Shown: one piece after another, positions 47,716 through 55,990 of the stretch
How the letters are laid out: every line of letters begins with the position of its first letter
Position numbering within the stretch: the first letter of the stretch is position 1
Assembly: GCF_000255655.1 (NCBI RefSeq)
Contig: NZ_JH636437.1
Location: 124,353-188,352, forward strand
Origin: Schlesneria paludicola DSM 18645
GTDB taxonomy: Bacteria; Planctomycetota; Planctomycetia; Planctomycetales; Planctomycetaceae
Length of the DNA: 64,000 bases
Direction: 5' to 3'
Program-made: the position numbers and the translations under genes
Notes under the pieces: generated by a model
Databases searched by the model: none
Told to the model about the DNA's origin: nothing
What the model saw: only the letters and a program-made list of their open reading frames with translations

Positions 47716-49431
47716 TTATTGTCCGGCCGCCCAGCCGTGTCGGCGAAGATCGCCAACTCCCAGGCGTTTTCCAGTGTCGCGAGAAATGAAAATCGAATGT
47801 GCGTCACCTTGGCGCTTTGGCGGCTCTTCGATCGAGTGGCCCATTTCGCGCAGTCGCTGAAGTTCACTGTGATGCTCTTTCTGCAACCGTTCCTCGATCC
47901 GCAACGTATCGGGCATCCACGGATGATGCATACGCGGCGCGTCGACGGCCTCTCTCAGCGGCATTTCGAACTCAAGCACATTCATGATCACGCAAAACAA
48001 GGTATTGATGATCGTGCGCCCGCCGGGACTGCCTGTCACCAGGACTGCCCGACCGTCTTTCGAAACAATGACGGGACACATCGAGCTGAGCATTCGCTTG
48101 GCGGGGGCGACCAGGTTCGGCTTCGTCCCAATCAATCCCTTGGCATTTGTCACGCCCGGTTTGGGATTAAAGTCACCCATCTCGTTATTCAATAAGAGAC
48201 CGGCCCCGCGGACGACGATCCGCGAGCCAAATTCATCTTCCAGCGTGTACGTGTTCGAAACGGCCATTCCGTCGTGGTCGACGATGCTGTAGTGCGTGGT
48301 GTGCTCGTTCTCTGCCGGTAGATAGATATCCGCGCCCCATTCCGCCGACGGCGTGGCCCGAGTCAACGAAATCGATTCTGCGAGCTTTGCTCCGTACTCT
48401 TTCGAAGTCAGGAATTCAGGAATCGTGTTGAAGTCGGGATCGCCCAGATAACGCGCCCGGTCACAGTATGCGCGGCGCATCGCTTCAACCATGACGTGCA
48501 GGGTTTTCGCTGACCAGCGTCCTTCACGACGCAACTGAAACCCCTCAACGGCATTCAACATCTCGAGCAATACGATTCCACCCGAACTGGGCGGGGCGGA
48601 AGCGTAGATGTCAAATCCACGGTAGGTGCCACGCACTGGAGTTCGCTCTTTCGCCTCATACGCCGCAAGATCGGCTTTTGTGATCAGGCCGCCGCCCCGC
48701 CGCATTTCTTGTTCAATCGCGTCCGCCGTTGGCCCTTCGTAGAAACCGGGCGATCCTTGCTCTGCGATCCGCTGTAGAGTTTTGGCCAGATCCGGCTGCA
48801 CGAGGTGATCTCCTTGCTGCCATGGCCGGGAACCGCCGTCTTTGCCAAGCACCCGTTGCAACTCGCCGTTGTCGCGATTCGCAGCCAGAACGGTGTTCAA
48901 TGACTGGGCCAATTCCTGGCTGACAACAAAACCATCACGCGCCAATTCCACCGCTGGCCGAACGAGTGCCGCCCATTTCAGCCGTCCAAAACGGCGATGA
49001 GCCAACTCCAATCCGCGCACCGTGCCCGGGACGCCGACTAATCGATACTGCGATTCGTCGCCCGTGGCGAACATGTCCACCGTCGCCGCCGCCGGTGCAC
49101 ACTCGCGATAGTCGAACATGGCCGGTGCCTGGCCCTGCGGTGGATGGACGAGCATAAAGCCGCCGCCCCCGATGTTGCCCGCTTCGGGCCAGGTGACCGC
49201 CAACGCGAAACCCACCGCGACGGCCGCGTCGACGGCATTTCCGCCCGCATCGAGAACTCGTTGACCAACCTCTGATGCGTCTCGCGAGACGGAAACAACC
49301 ATCCCCCGATCCGAGACAGCGTTCAAACCATGTTTGGGCAACTCGTCACCGTGTCCTGTCGCTTGCAGAAACAGAACCACGGTCAGATTGACCAGTAAAC
49401 ACGTGAGCTTTCGCTGTCGTCGATGGATCAC
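47716..49431 (-). CDS. ggt: Gamma-glutamyltransferase
   Basis: A 571-residue exported enzyme with a signal peptide (to about 28). The N-terminal nucleophile-hydrolase core is complete: GMVVSVSRDASEVG, GNAVDAA, NIGGGGFML, and the autocleavage site ENEHTTHYSIVD with the catalytic Thr378. ITGSPGG-like VTGSPGGRTI near the C-terminus is part of the active site. It hydrolyses or transfers gamma-glutamyl groups from glutathione outside the cytoplasm. GTG 49431 is chosen because AAGGAAGGA lies just upstream and a signal peptide follows. It starts 22 bases after the large hydrolase gene, so the two are likely co-transcribed. Confidence 0.94.
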   Translation of the reverse strand: MIHRRQRKLTCLLVNLTVVLFLQATGHGDELPKHGLNAVSDRGMVVSVSRDASEVGQRVLDAGGNAVDAAVAVGFALAVTWPEAGNIGGGGFMLVHPPQGQAPAMFDYRECAPAAATVDMFATGDESQYRLVGVPGTVRGLELAHRRFGRLKWAALVRPAVELARDGFVVSQELAQSLNTVLAANRDNGELQRVLGKDGGSRPWQQGDHLVQPDLAKTLQRIAEQGSPGFYEGPTADAIEQEMRRGGGLITKADLAAYEAKERTPVRGTYRGFDIYASAPPSSGGIVLLEMLNAVEGFQLRREGRWSAKTLHVMVEAMRRAYCDRARYLGDPDFNTIPEFLTSKEYGAKLAESISLTRATPSAEWGADIYLPAENEHTTHYSIVDHDGMAVSNTYTLEDEFGSRIVVRGAGLLLNNEMGDFNPKPGVTNAKGLIGTKPNLVAPAKRMLSSMCPVIVSKDGRAVLVTGSPGGRTIINTLFCVIMNVLEFEMPLREAVDAPRMHHPWMPDTLRIEERLQKEHHSELQRLREMGHSIEEPPKRQGDAHSIFISRDTGKRLGVGDLRRHGWAAGQ

Positions 49432-49453
49432 GGTTGTTCCTTCCTTGACACGA

Positions 49454-52048
49454 TCAGGGACGTTTGGCGGCGAAGAGCCGGGGGGCGCCACCCGTGACCG
49501 GAACCCGGTACTCCGAATGTGAGCCCACCGGCAGTGTATAGACCTCAGTGCTCGGTCCCAGGTTCCTGCGATACGTCAAGGGGTATGGAATCTCGAACTC
49601 ATGAAATGCACCAGGCTTCAGCGTCAATGGCTCGCCCCATGAACTTGATGGAGCCTTCGTCTGATAGGTGAACGATTCATTGCTGAGGTTCGAGATCTTG
49701 ATTCGAGCCAGGGTATACGTCACGTCGATCGCAGGCGAACCAAATTTGACATCGGCCAGCCGCATCTTCGAATCACCAATCGGCAGATCCGGGATTTCCG
49801 CGGACGAGCCTTTAATTCCCGCGAAATACGCGGCCCACGCTTCGTTGAACAGTTCCACATAGCGGTCTGATTTCAACGTCGCGTCTTTCGCTGAATACCC
49901 GTCAGCAAACTTTCCTGTGCCCTGAGCCTTCGCCGCCGAAAGCCAATCGAGGGCCACAATTCGCTGATCGTGTGACGGCTTCTGCAGGCTCGCCTTCAAC
50001 TGTTGCGACAGATCCAGGTCAAATGCAGCGCAGGGTTGCCACTCTGCTTGTTCCATTGTCGATTTGATGGAAATCAAGACCTGAACCTTCGGCAGTTCGA
50101 ATTCCAGTGACTTCGCCCCCTCGGAACCCGTAGCGGACGACGCGTTCCGAACTGTCAAAGGCTTCAGCACATTGACCGTCGAACGAACTCGTAATCCGTC
50201 ACCGAACTGTGCCAGATCCGGGATCAGTTCCTGAAGAGTGGCGCGATCGGCCAATTTTGCAAACAGCGGTTCAGGAATGTCGAGAAGATCCAGCCGTGCC
50301 TGATGGCTTTCCACAAACATGGCCGTGATCGGTTCGAGGATGTTGGGAGCCACCACGACGTGCATCAACTTGTCGGTGGGGACCTGCTGAAGCGAAATAT
50401 TTGTCCCCGTCGCACGCTTCAACTCTTTCACCGGCGTGAACGGATTCAAGCTCGCCACTGTTAAGCCCACCACGAGCGACAACCCATTTTCGTCCGCCGA
50501 GATTTGTTCTGGCCAGGCCTGAAAACGGGGCGGATACATGGGCAGCGGCCATAACTTCGTCATGGTCGAACCTGATTCGGTGGCCTGCGTCGCCGAATTC
50601 GGCAGGACGAGATTCTTTTCGATCTCCTGCACGATTTGGGGCGCGATACTCAGCACCGCATTTTCAATCCGGCCTCGGGCTCCGTACAGCCCGTTCGTCA
50701 AACCGCTCACGACGGCCTCTTGCGTCATGCCGAATCCCTGGACAGAGACTCCCGCCGGTTGTGAGACCGACCAATTGTCTTGCGGGATCTGGAATCCGGC
50801 CCCGATCAGCCGTAGCCGAATCTTACGATCTGCCACGTAGGGGGTCAGTTCCAGATTGAACCAGACCGGATAGGCATACCCAATTCGGATGGCGATCGGG
50901 CCTGCCTGAGCCGAATGACGTTCCCCAGTCACCGATGTTCCGGCAATGGTGATCGCGACGTTGCGGATTCCGAGTTGCACCAGAATCCGATCTTTGCCGT
51001 ATCCTCGCGCTACAATCCGTTCCAATTGGCCCGAGTACGAGATGCCACCGAAGCGAATGCTGAACTGTCGCCCCGACGCGACCGTACTGTCGAACATGTC
51101 GCCCAGGCTTCCCGACAACATGCTGGGCGAGATGGTGCGAGGAATCGAGTACGACATGATATCCAGCACTTCGTTGCCCAGTCGCACACCCACCGCCTGT
51201 GAAATCTCGAGCGCAGGAACGAACGGAACCGAGATCGCCGGCACAGGCTTAACGGTTGCGGTTCCCAACTTTGCTGGGGTCCTGCGAGGATCAAGCATCC
51301 AGGCAATCACAGCATCGTTACCGTAGACTTCGGTGTTGATATCATGGCCAGCATCCGGCAGTTCGGTGTAAGTCGCCGTCCCACCTGCCGCGCTGAGTGC
51401 TTCGACAATCTTGCGTCCGTCTTCTGACTTGATCAGGGTGTCTTTCTCACCATGAAAGGCCCAGACGGGTACGTCTTTCAGCCCCTCAACGCGCCGCGCG
51501 TCTCCGCCACCGGACAAAGGCACAACCGCAGACCATCGCGTCGGTTCTGCCGTCGCCAGACTCCAGGTGCCATAGCCGCCCATGGACCATCCCGTCAGGA
51601 CGACCCGCTTTTCATCAAAGTTATAGTGCTTTCGGGCATCGTCCAGGATCGCCAATGCGCGCTTGCCGTTGACGTGATCGGCATTCCACGATTCAAGAAT
51701 GCGACCATCCGCCATTTCGCACTGCGGAATCACAACCAGAAACGGAAAGCTCTGCACCCGCGCCTGTATGAACGGCGCAATTCCCACCGTCAGTGGCAAA
51801 CGATTGTCTGTTCCCCGCTCGCCCGCCCCGTGCAGAAACAACATCGCGGGGGACGCTTTCTCAGATCGATAGCCTGTCGGGATAAACACAAGATACTTGT
51901 GTTCGCCCGCATCATCACGCAGCACGCGCTCGTAGAAATGACCGGGGGAATCGGCGGCCTGGGTCATTGGACCGAACGACGAAATCACAACGACCAAGCA
52001 CCACAGCAGCGGCCGCCTCCAAACAGCGGACAGATACGGATTCTTCAT
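49454..52048 (-). CDS. Large secreted alpha/beta hydrolase (dienelactone hydrolase/esterase-like)
   Basis: An 864-residue exported protein with signal peptide ending TQAAD (about 32). The N-terminal 270 residues are an alpha/beta hydrolase: oxyanion LFLHGAGERG, nucleophile elbow GWSMGGYG, then AFHGEKDTL and DAGHDI for the Asp and His. It resembles secreted esterases/PHB depolymerase-like enzymes. The remaining ~590 residues are beta-rich and unrecognised; they may be binding domains. AAGGAGAATG precedes ATG 52048. The gamma-glutamyltransferase gene follows in the same operon. Confidence 0.83.
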   Translation of the reverse strand: MKNPYLSAVWRRPLLWCLVVVISSFGPMTQAADSPGHFYERVLRDDAGEHKYLVFIPTGYRSEKASPAMLFLHGAGERGTDNRLPLTVGIAPFIQARVQSFPFLVVIPQCEMADGRILESWNADHVNGKRALAILDDARKHYNFDEKRVVLTGWSMGGYGTWSLATAEPTRWSAVVPLSGGGDARRVEGLKDVPVWAFHGEKDTLIKSEDGRKIVEALSAAGGTATYTELPDAGHDINTEVYGNDAVIAWMLDPRRTPAKLGTATVKPVPAISVPFVPALEISQAVGVRLGNEVLDIMSYSIPRTISPSMLSGSLGDMFDSTVASGRQFSIRFGGISYSGQLERIVARGYGKDRILVQLGIRNVAITIAGTSVTGERHSAQAGPIAIRIGYAYPVWFNLELTPYVADRKIRLRLIGAGFQIPQDNWSVSQPAGVSVQGFGMTQEAVVSGLTNGLYGARGRIENAVLSIAPQIVQEIEKNLVLPNSATQATESGSTMTKLWPLPMYPPRFQAWPEQISADENGLSLVVGLTVASLNPFTPVKELKRATGTNISLQQVPTDKLMHVVVAPNILEPITAMFVESHQARLDLLDIPEPLFAKLADRATLQELIPDLAQFGDGLRVRSTVNVLKPLTVRNASSATGSEGAKSLEFELPKVQVLISIKSTMEQAEWQPCAAFDLDLSQQLKASLQKPSHDQRIVALDWLSAAKAQGTGKFADGYSAKDATLKSDRYVELFNEAWAAYFAGIKGSSAEIPDLPIGDSKMRLADVKFGSPAIDVTYTLARIKISNLSNESFTYQTKAPSSSWGEPLTLKPGAFHEFEIPYPLTYRRNLGPSTEVYTLPVGSHSEYRVPVTGGAPRLFAAKRP

Positions 52049-52332
52049 AATCTCATTCTCCTTAACTTAGAGCGGCGACGCGAGAACCATGGTTTGGTCC
52101 ATTGCTGCCGGTATCCTTTGGATGACTCGTGAATCGCTTTCATGCGCGATGTTCGTAGCACAAGGTGACAATTCGCCAGCCTTGTATGATGGTAGGCGCC
52201 ACGACGGGACGTTCCAGCCAGGCTGACTGGCCAAACCAATCCGTCATTACGACAACCATGTCGTAGCATCTTCCGGGCCTCGCCGGGAAGGATCAGCCGA
52301 TTTATGAAGATTTTCGCAACACGTGCGAAGCG
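52049..52332. other. Intergenic region downstream of the retron RT gene
   Basis: No gene is supported. A small imperfect hairpin (CTTCCGG with CCGGGAAG, near 52268-52291) lies downstream of the RT stop; without a T-tract it is only a weak terminator candidate. Confidence 0.35.
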
Positions 52333-53664
52333 TCACCTCGCCCAATCGATGACCTGAAACAGCTCGGTCAATTTCTGACCGCGAACTGGGTTCAACATCG
52401 AAACATGTGCAATGCAGCCTCGCAAATGATTGTAGAAATCGACGACTCCATCGCGATTTTGAGACGACGGCCCGTGACGCTGGCAATTTGTGAGCATCGC
52501 CTTCAACCGATCGTAATCGCCGCGTGAGATATTCGGCTTTTCGTTGACGACCACCCCGGTTACCGACTGTCGCTGATGGGAACGCAAGATGCGCCGTTTT
52601 TTGTGGTTCACAAAGAATCGCTCTTGCCTGACAATCTGCTGCACGAGTGGAATGATCGCCCGCAATCCGCGGGTCAATTCCTTGGATCCCGAGATCGTCA
52701 AGTCGTCCGCATAACGCGTGTAGGTCGCGCCAAATGACTTGGCCAATCCCGTGATCCTCGCATCCAGTCCGAACGCAGACAAGTTTGCCAACCCGGGCGA
52801 TGTCGGGGCTCCCTGCGGTAGATGTCGCCGCAAATAAGCGACAAGCGCATAGGGTCCCTGTTCTTGAAACCCCAGATTGCCAGGCACTGCGGACGTGGTG
52901 AGTAAACCAAGCCAGATCGCCACTTCGCGCGAATAGCCAAGACCACGGAAAATGGCGACGACGCGGGCAAAGCTGACCGTGGTATAAAAGTTGGACAAGT
53001 CCAGCTTCAATACGACGTGCTGTCCGACATGTGGCAGCGCATTCGTCACGATCGACCGACCGACCGTGAATCCATGCGCGGATCTGTGAACGGGAATCGG
53101 ATCGAGCAGCTCGCGCAGGATTTTCGTCTGGACAAGCTTAAGCATCGCCTTGGGCGCTTCGATCAGTCGCCAGCCCCCTTGACGCTTCTTCAACCAGTGA
53201 AAATGATAGTGTGCGTCTTTCACCGTGGCCGGTCGGCCCGCAGAAAATCGGTGAACCAGCCAAGCCACCTTGTTCAGCGGAAGGCCGATCCAGTTCGCGA
53301 GATCATCGGGCGTCCGTAAGACGGGCAAACCAAATTGAGCGAGCCGAGCTTCATTCGCATCACGGCTGAGATCCAGGTAGCGGCCGGTTTGCGAGCCGTA
53401 ACGAGCATAGTTGTACGGCTCGCCTTCCGTTTCGACGTACGCCATGGATGGACGAGTAATATCAGATTCGACGCGAGTCGAAGCAACAAGTCGCGCACGG
53501 CCTGGCGGGTAACTGCGGCGGGTCGTTCGAAGTGATGTCGGCGTGAGATTCTCGGATTTGGCAGAGGCTTGTTCGGAAGCAGGCCGTGAGTTGGATTCAG
53601 TCGGAACGGGTCCGCGCGACGATCCCCACCCGAGACGCTGCATTAGCCAACGAATTAACCCCAT
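52333..53664 (-). CDS. Retron reverse transcriptase
   Basis: A 443-residue RNA-directed DNA polymerase from ATG 53664; the frame extends to TTG 53700. Residues 1-115 are a variable, basic N-terminal extension. The RT domain shows RSAHGFTVGRSI and NALPH (208-212, the retron NAxxH motif), catalytic Asp222 in LDLSNFY, QGAPTSPG (284-291), YADD (318-321), and the retron VTG motif (368-370) in SVTGVVVNEK. These features separate retron RTs from group II intron and DGR enzymes. Motif wording is closest to myxobacterial Mx162-type RTs, which also have a long N-terminal extension. It should make msDNA from the RNA at 53773-53952. No effector gene is adjacent. Confidence 0.92.
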   Translation of the reverse strand: MGLIRWLMQRLGWGSSRGPVPTESNSRPASEQASAKSENLTPTSLRTTRRSYPPGRARLVASTRVESDITRPSMAYVETEGEPYNYARYGSQTGRYLDLSRDANEARLAQFGLPVLRTPDDLANWIGLPLNKVAWLVHRFSAGRPATVKDAHYHFHWLKKRQGGWRLIEAPKAMLKLVQTKILRELLDPIPVHRSAHGFTVGRSIVTNALPHVGQHVVLKLDLSNFYTTVSFARVVAIFRGLGYSREVAIWLGLLTTSAVPGNLGFQEQGPYALVAYLRRHLPQGAPTSPGLANLSAFGLDARITGLAKSFGATYTRYADDLTISGSKELTRGLRAIIPLVQQIVRQERFFVNHKKRRILRSHQRQSVTGVVVNEKPNISRGDYDRLKAMLTNCQRHGPSSQNRDGVVDFYNHLRGCIAHVSMLNPVRGQKLTELFQVIDWAR

Positions 53665-53772
53665 GAAGCCGTTTCCATAGAGACTGACGCTACTCCGCAA
53701 TCACCGCGAATCTTTCGATGGCACATTCACAGGACCGCAAATGGGGATTGGCACTGCAGTCGAAACAAAAAT

Positions 53773-53952
53773 ACTGACCTGCGGGCCGCACAACCGATCC
53801 CGTGGCGAAGAGCTGTTGACGGTATCGACTACCGTCACAGCTCTTCACAGCTCGATTGAGGAACAACTCTGCGACCGCGGGGTAACCCCGCAGTGTTTAG
53901 CACATCCCGAACAGGGACGGCCAAACGTGTCTTGTGCGACCCACAGGACAGC
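53773..53952 (-). ncRNA. Retron msr-msd non-coding RNA
   Basis: Read 5'-3' on the minus strand: a1 (53952-53932) pairs with a2 (53793-53773) in 20 of 21 positions, three of them G-U. G53931 directly after a1 is the candidate 2'-OH branch point. msr stem-loop 1 (53926-53895): 13 bp, loop TGTTC, one bulge. msr stem-loop 2 (53894-53874): 9 bp, loop TTA. msd hairpin (53848-53805): 19 bp, loop GTCGA, one bulged A. A U-tract (53771-53767) follows a2. The RT gene begins 108 bases later at the ATG. The order a1-msr-msd-a2-RT is that of known retrons. Structure was paired by hand. Confidence 0.88.
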
Positions 53953-53958
53953 GGCCAT

Positions 53959-53986
53959 ATCGTAACTGACCGGCCACCGCGGTCAA
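53959..53986 (-). promoter_or_regulatory. Sigma70-like promoter of the retron
   Basis: On the minus strand TTGACC (53986-53981) and TACGAT (53964-53959) are separated by 16 bases. Transcription would begin about seven bases downstream, near 53952, exactly where a1 begins. Confidence 0.65.
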
Positions 53987-54302
53987 TGCGCGAACCCCTG
54001 CGAAACACCAGAAAACTGGCCCATTCGAAATCGCGGGTTTCCCCGAAATCGTGGTGCCGCGCTTCGTGTTTCCACAAATATTTCCTCTCGAAAATGCGTT
54101 CCGCGTGACGGATTGAGCACGCATCAACTTCCGTATTTCGATCACCTGTTTTGCATCGGCGCTTGAACAAGGGTGGGTGAACCTCTTACAACGTTAGGGT
54201 GTCCGACAGGACAGACCTCCGTCAAAATCCGTCGCCGATCCCTGGAGTTTCGCTATTTCTCCCGCCGCAGCCACCTCCGCAACACCCCGACTGCAACGCA
54301 GC
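53987..54302. other. Intergenic region between the retron promoter and rsfS
   Basis: Divergent spacer of about 300 bases. It contains a direct repeat CGATTTCG (minus strand, around 54022-54050) flanking a GGG-AAA-CCC block. No gene is supported; the rsfS promoter should be here. Confidence 0.4.
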
Positions 54303-54656
54303 TTGGAAGATGCGTGTCACATTGCCAAACTCTGCGAAGAGTATCGCGGTAAGGACGTCGTCGTACTTGATTTGACGGCGATCACGCCGATTATGGACTT
54401 TTTCGTCATTGCAACCGGCGCCAATATTCGCCAGATGCACGCGCTGACTGACGAAGTTCGCGTCCTGATGAAGTCCCGCGGAAATAAACCTCCTGCGACC
54501 GAAGGGTACGAACAAAGTTCTTGGATCCTGCAGGACTGGGGCGATATCGTCGTCCACGTCTTCCTGGCCGATGCGCGCGAGTTGTACGATCTCGAAGGCC
54601 TGTGGGCCGATGCGAAACGCGTCGATTGGAAAGATGTCCTCGCCAAATCGAGCTGA
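54303..54656 (+). CDS. rsfS: Ribosomal silencing factor RsfS
   Basis: About 117 residues from TTG 54303. RGKDVVVLDLTAITPIMDFFVIATGANIRQMHAL and EGYEQSSWILQDWGDIVVHVF are the RsfS (DUF143) signature; it binds ribosomal protein L14 and blocks subunit joining when nutrients are scarce. The true start is uncertain: TTG 54303 has no ribosome binding site, while the frame stays open upstream and an ATT at 54255 lies seven bases after GGAG, which would add 16 residues ending LQRSLEDA. The next gene in the same direction starts 93 bases later. Confidence 0.93.
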   Translation: MEDACHIAKLCEEYRGKDVVVLDLTAITPIMDFFVIATGANIRQMHALTDEVRVLMKSRGNKPPATEGYEQSSWILQDWGDIVVHVFLADARELYDLEGLWADAKRVDWKDVLAKSS

Positions 54657-54749
54657 ACTTTCGCAAATTTTTGCGGTGACGTTAGGATGGATACCTCGGT
54701 CTTCCGAACCATGAATTGACGACATTGTCATCCAGACAGGATTGGTGAG

Positions 54750-55784
54750 ATGCCCGCTTCGTCACCGTTTCGAATTGGATTGACTCGAGACTTCCTCAAA
54801 CCCGATGGCACGATCGGGTTTGGCGATATCGGATTGTCGTTATTCGACACCGCGCCCAACGTGACGTGGGAATTCCTGGCAGATCACTCACCGATACTCA
54901 CACCTCAGCAGATCGCGGGGTTTGACGGATTGCTGGTCTTGGCTCCGCAAGTCACGGCCGCAACACTCGTCGGCAATGATCGCCTGAGTCTGATCGCACG
55001 ATTTGGCGTCGGCTACGACAACGTGGATGTTCCCGCCTGCACTGCGGCCGGAGTGATGCTGACAATCACACCCGACGGAGTCCGCCGCCCCGTCGCCGTC
55101 TCGGCCATCACTCTCCTGCTGGCACTCTCCCACAAGTTGCTCATCAAAGATCGCTTAACGCGTACCGGGCGGTGGGCCGAAAAACTCAACCACATGGGGC
55201 AGGGCGTCAAGGGGCGAACGTTGGGTGTGCTGGGCGTCGGCAATATCGGACGTGAGATCTTTCAACTGGCCGCACCGTTCGAAATGCGGCATCTGGGCTA
55301 TGATCCGTTCCTGAAGACCTCGGTCGCGGGTGTCGAACTGGTGTCATTCGAAACGATCTTACAGGAATCCGATTATCTGATTGTGAGCTGCGCACTGACG
55401 CCAGAAACGCATCACCTGCTGAATGCCGACCGCCTGGCGCTCATGAAATCGAATGCCTATCTCATTAACGTGGCCCGCGGTCCGATCATTGACCAACTCG
55501 CACTGACCGACGCTCTGGCCGAACAACGAATCGCCGGCGCGGGATTAGACGTCTTTGCCGTTGAACCGATCGCGAACGACGATCCTTTGCTGGCGCTCGA
55601 CAACGTGATTCTGTCGCCACACGGCATCTGCTGGACTGACGAGTGCTTTCAGGGGATCGGCCGCAGTGCCTGTCAAAGCTTGATCGACGTCGCCGCAGGG
55701 CGTACTCCAACCAACCTCGTCAACCGGGATGTCCTCAATAGCCCACGACTTCGCAGCCTGTACGAATCACGAGTCCCACGGTAG
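54750..55784 (+). CDS. D-isomer-specific 2-hydroxyacid dehydrogenase
   Basis: A 344-residue NAD-dependent dehydrogenase. The nucleotide fold has LGVLGVGNIGREI; the catalytic Arg is in INVARGPIID, the Glu in VFAVEPI and the His in SPHGICWTDE. LIARFGVGYDNVDV is also typical. The substrate may be 3-phosphoglycerate, glyoxylate/hydroxypyruvate or another 2-keto acid; the lack of an ACT domain and the unusual N-terminus (TRDFLKPDG) argue against classic SerA. ATG 54750 follows GGTGAG. Confidence 0.9.
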   Translation: MPASSPFRIGLTRDFLKPDGTIGFGDIGLSLFDTAPNVTWEFLADHSPILTPQQIAGFDGLLVLAPQVTAATLVGNDRLSLIARFGVGYDNVDVPACTAAGVMLTITPDGVRRPVAVSAITLLLALSHKLLIKDRLTRTGRWAEKLNHMGQGVKGRTLGVLGVGNIGREIFQLAAPFEMRHLGYDPFLKTSVAGVELVSFETILQESDYLIVSCALTPETHHLLNADRLALMKSNAYLINVARGPIIDQLALTDALAEQRIAGAGLDVFAVEPIANDDPLLALDNVILSPHGICWTDECFQGIGRSACQSLIDVAAGRTPTNLVNRDVLNSPRLRSLYESRVPR

Positions 55785-55838
55785 CCCAGGGCGCAACTTT
55801 ATGGACATCGCAAAGTCGTCAAGTTGCGTCACAAATCT

Positions 55839-55858
55839 TCAGGCCCAATCGGGCCTGA
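55839..55858. terminator. Hairpin between convergent genes
   Basis: TCAGGCCC (55839-55846) and its exact complement (55851-55858) enclose AATC, 55 bases after the dehydrogenase stop codon and about 130 bases before the converging gene ends. No T-tract follows, so it is a moderate terminator candidate. Confidence 0.45.
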
Positions 55859-55990
55859 GACAAATAGATCGCCAAGGTGGCACATAAAACTTGTGCCCCG
55901 CGTTGATTGGTACCCGCAATCCAACGAAAAAATCCTTCACAGCATTGCCTGGGGGTATCTCACGGAACGAGATGGCCGCTCGCCTCTCAA

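Noticed and set aside
52333-53700. Group II intron or diversity-generating retroelement RT
   Set aside because: No maturase or endonuclease domain, no intron RNA domain V, no template/variable repeat pair was seen, and the NAxxH and VTG motifs are retron-specific.
53807-53846. Reading the long hairpin upstream of the RT as a simple terminator
   Set aside because: No T-tract directly follows it, and it fits the msd position between the msr stem-loops and a2.
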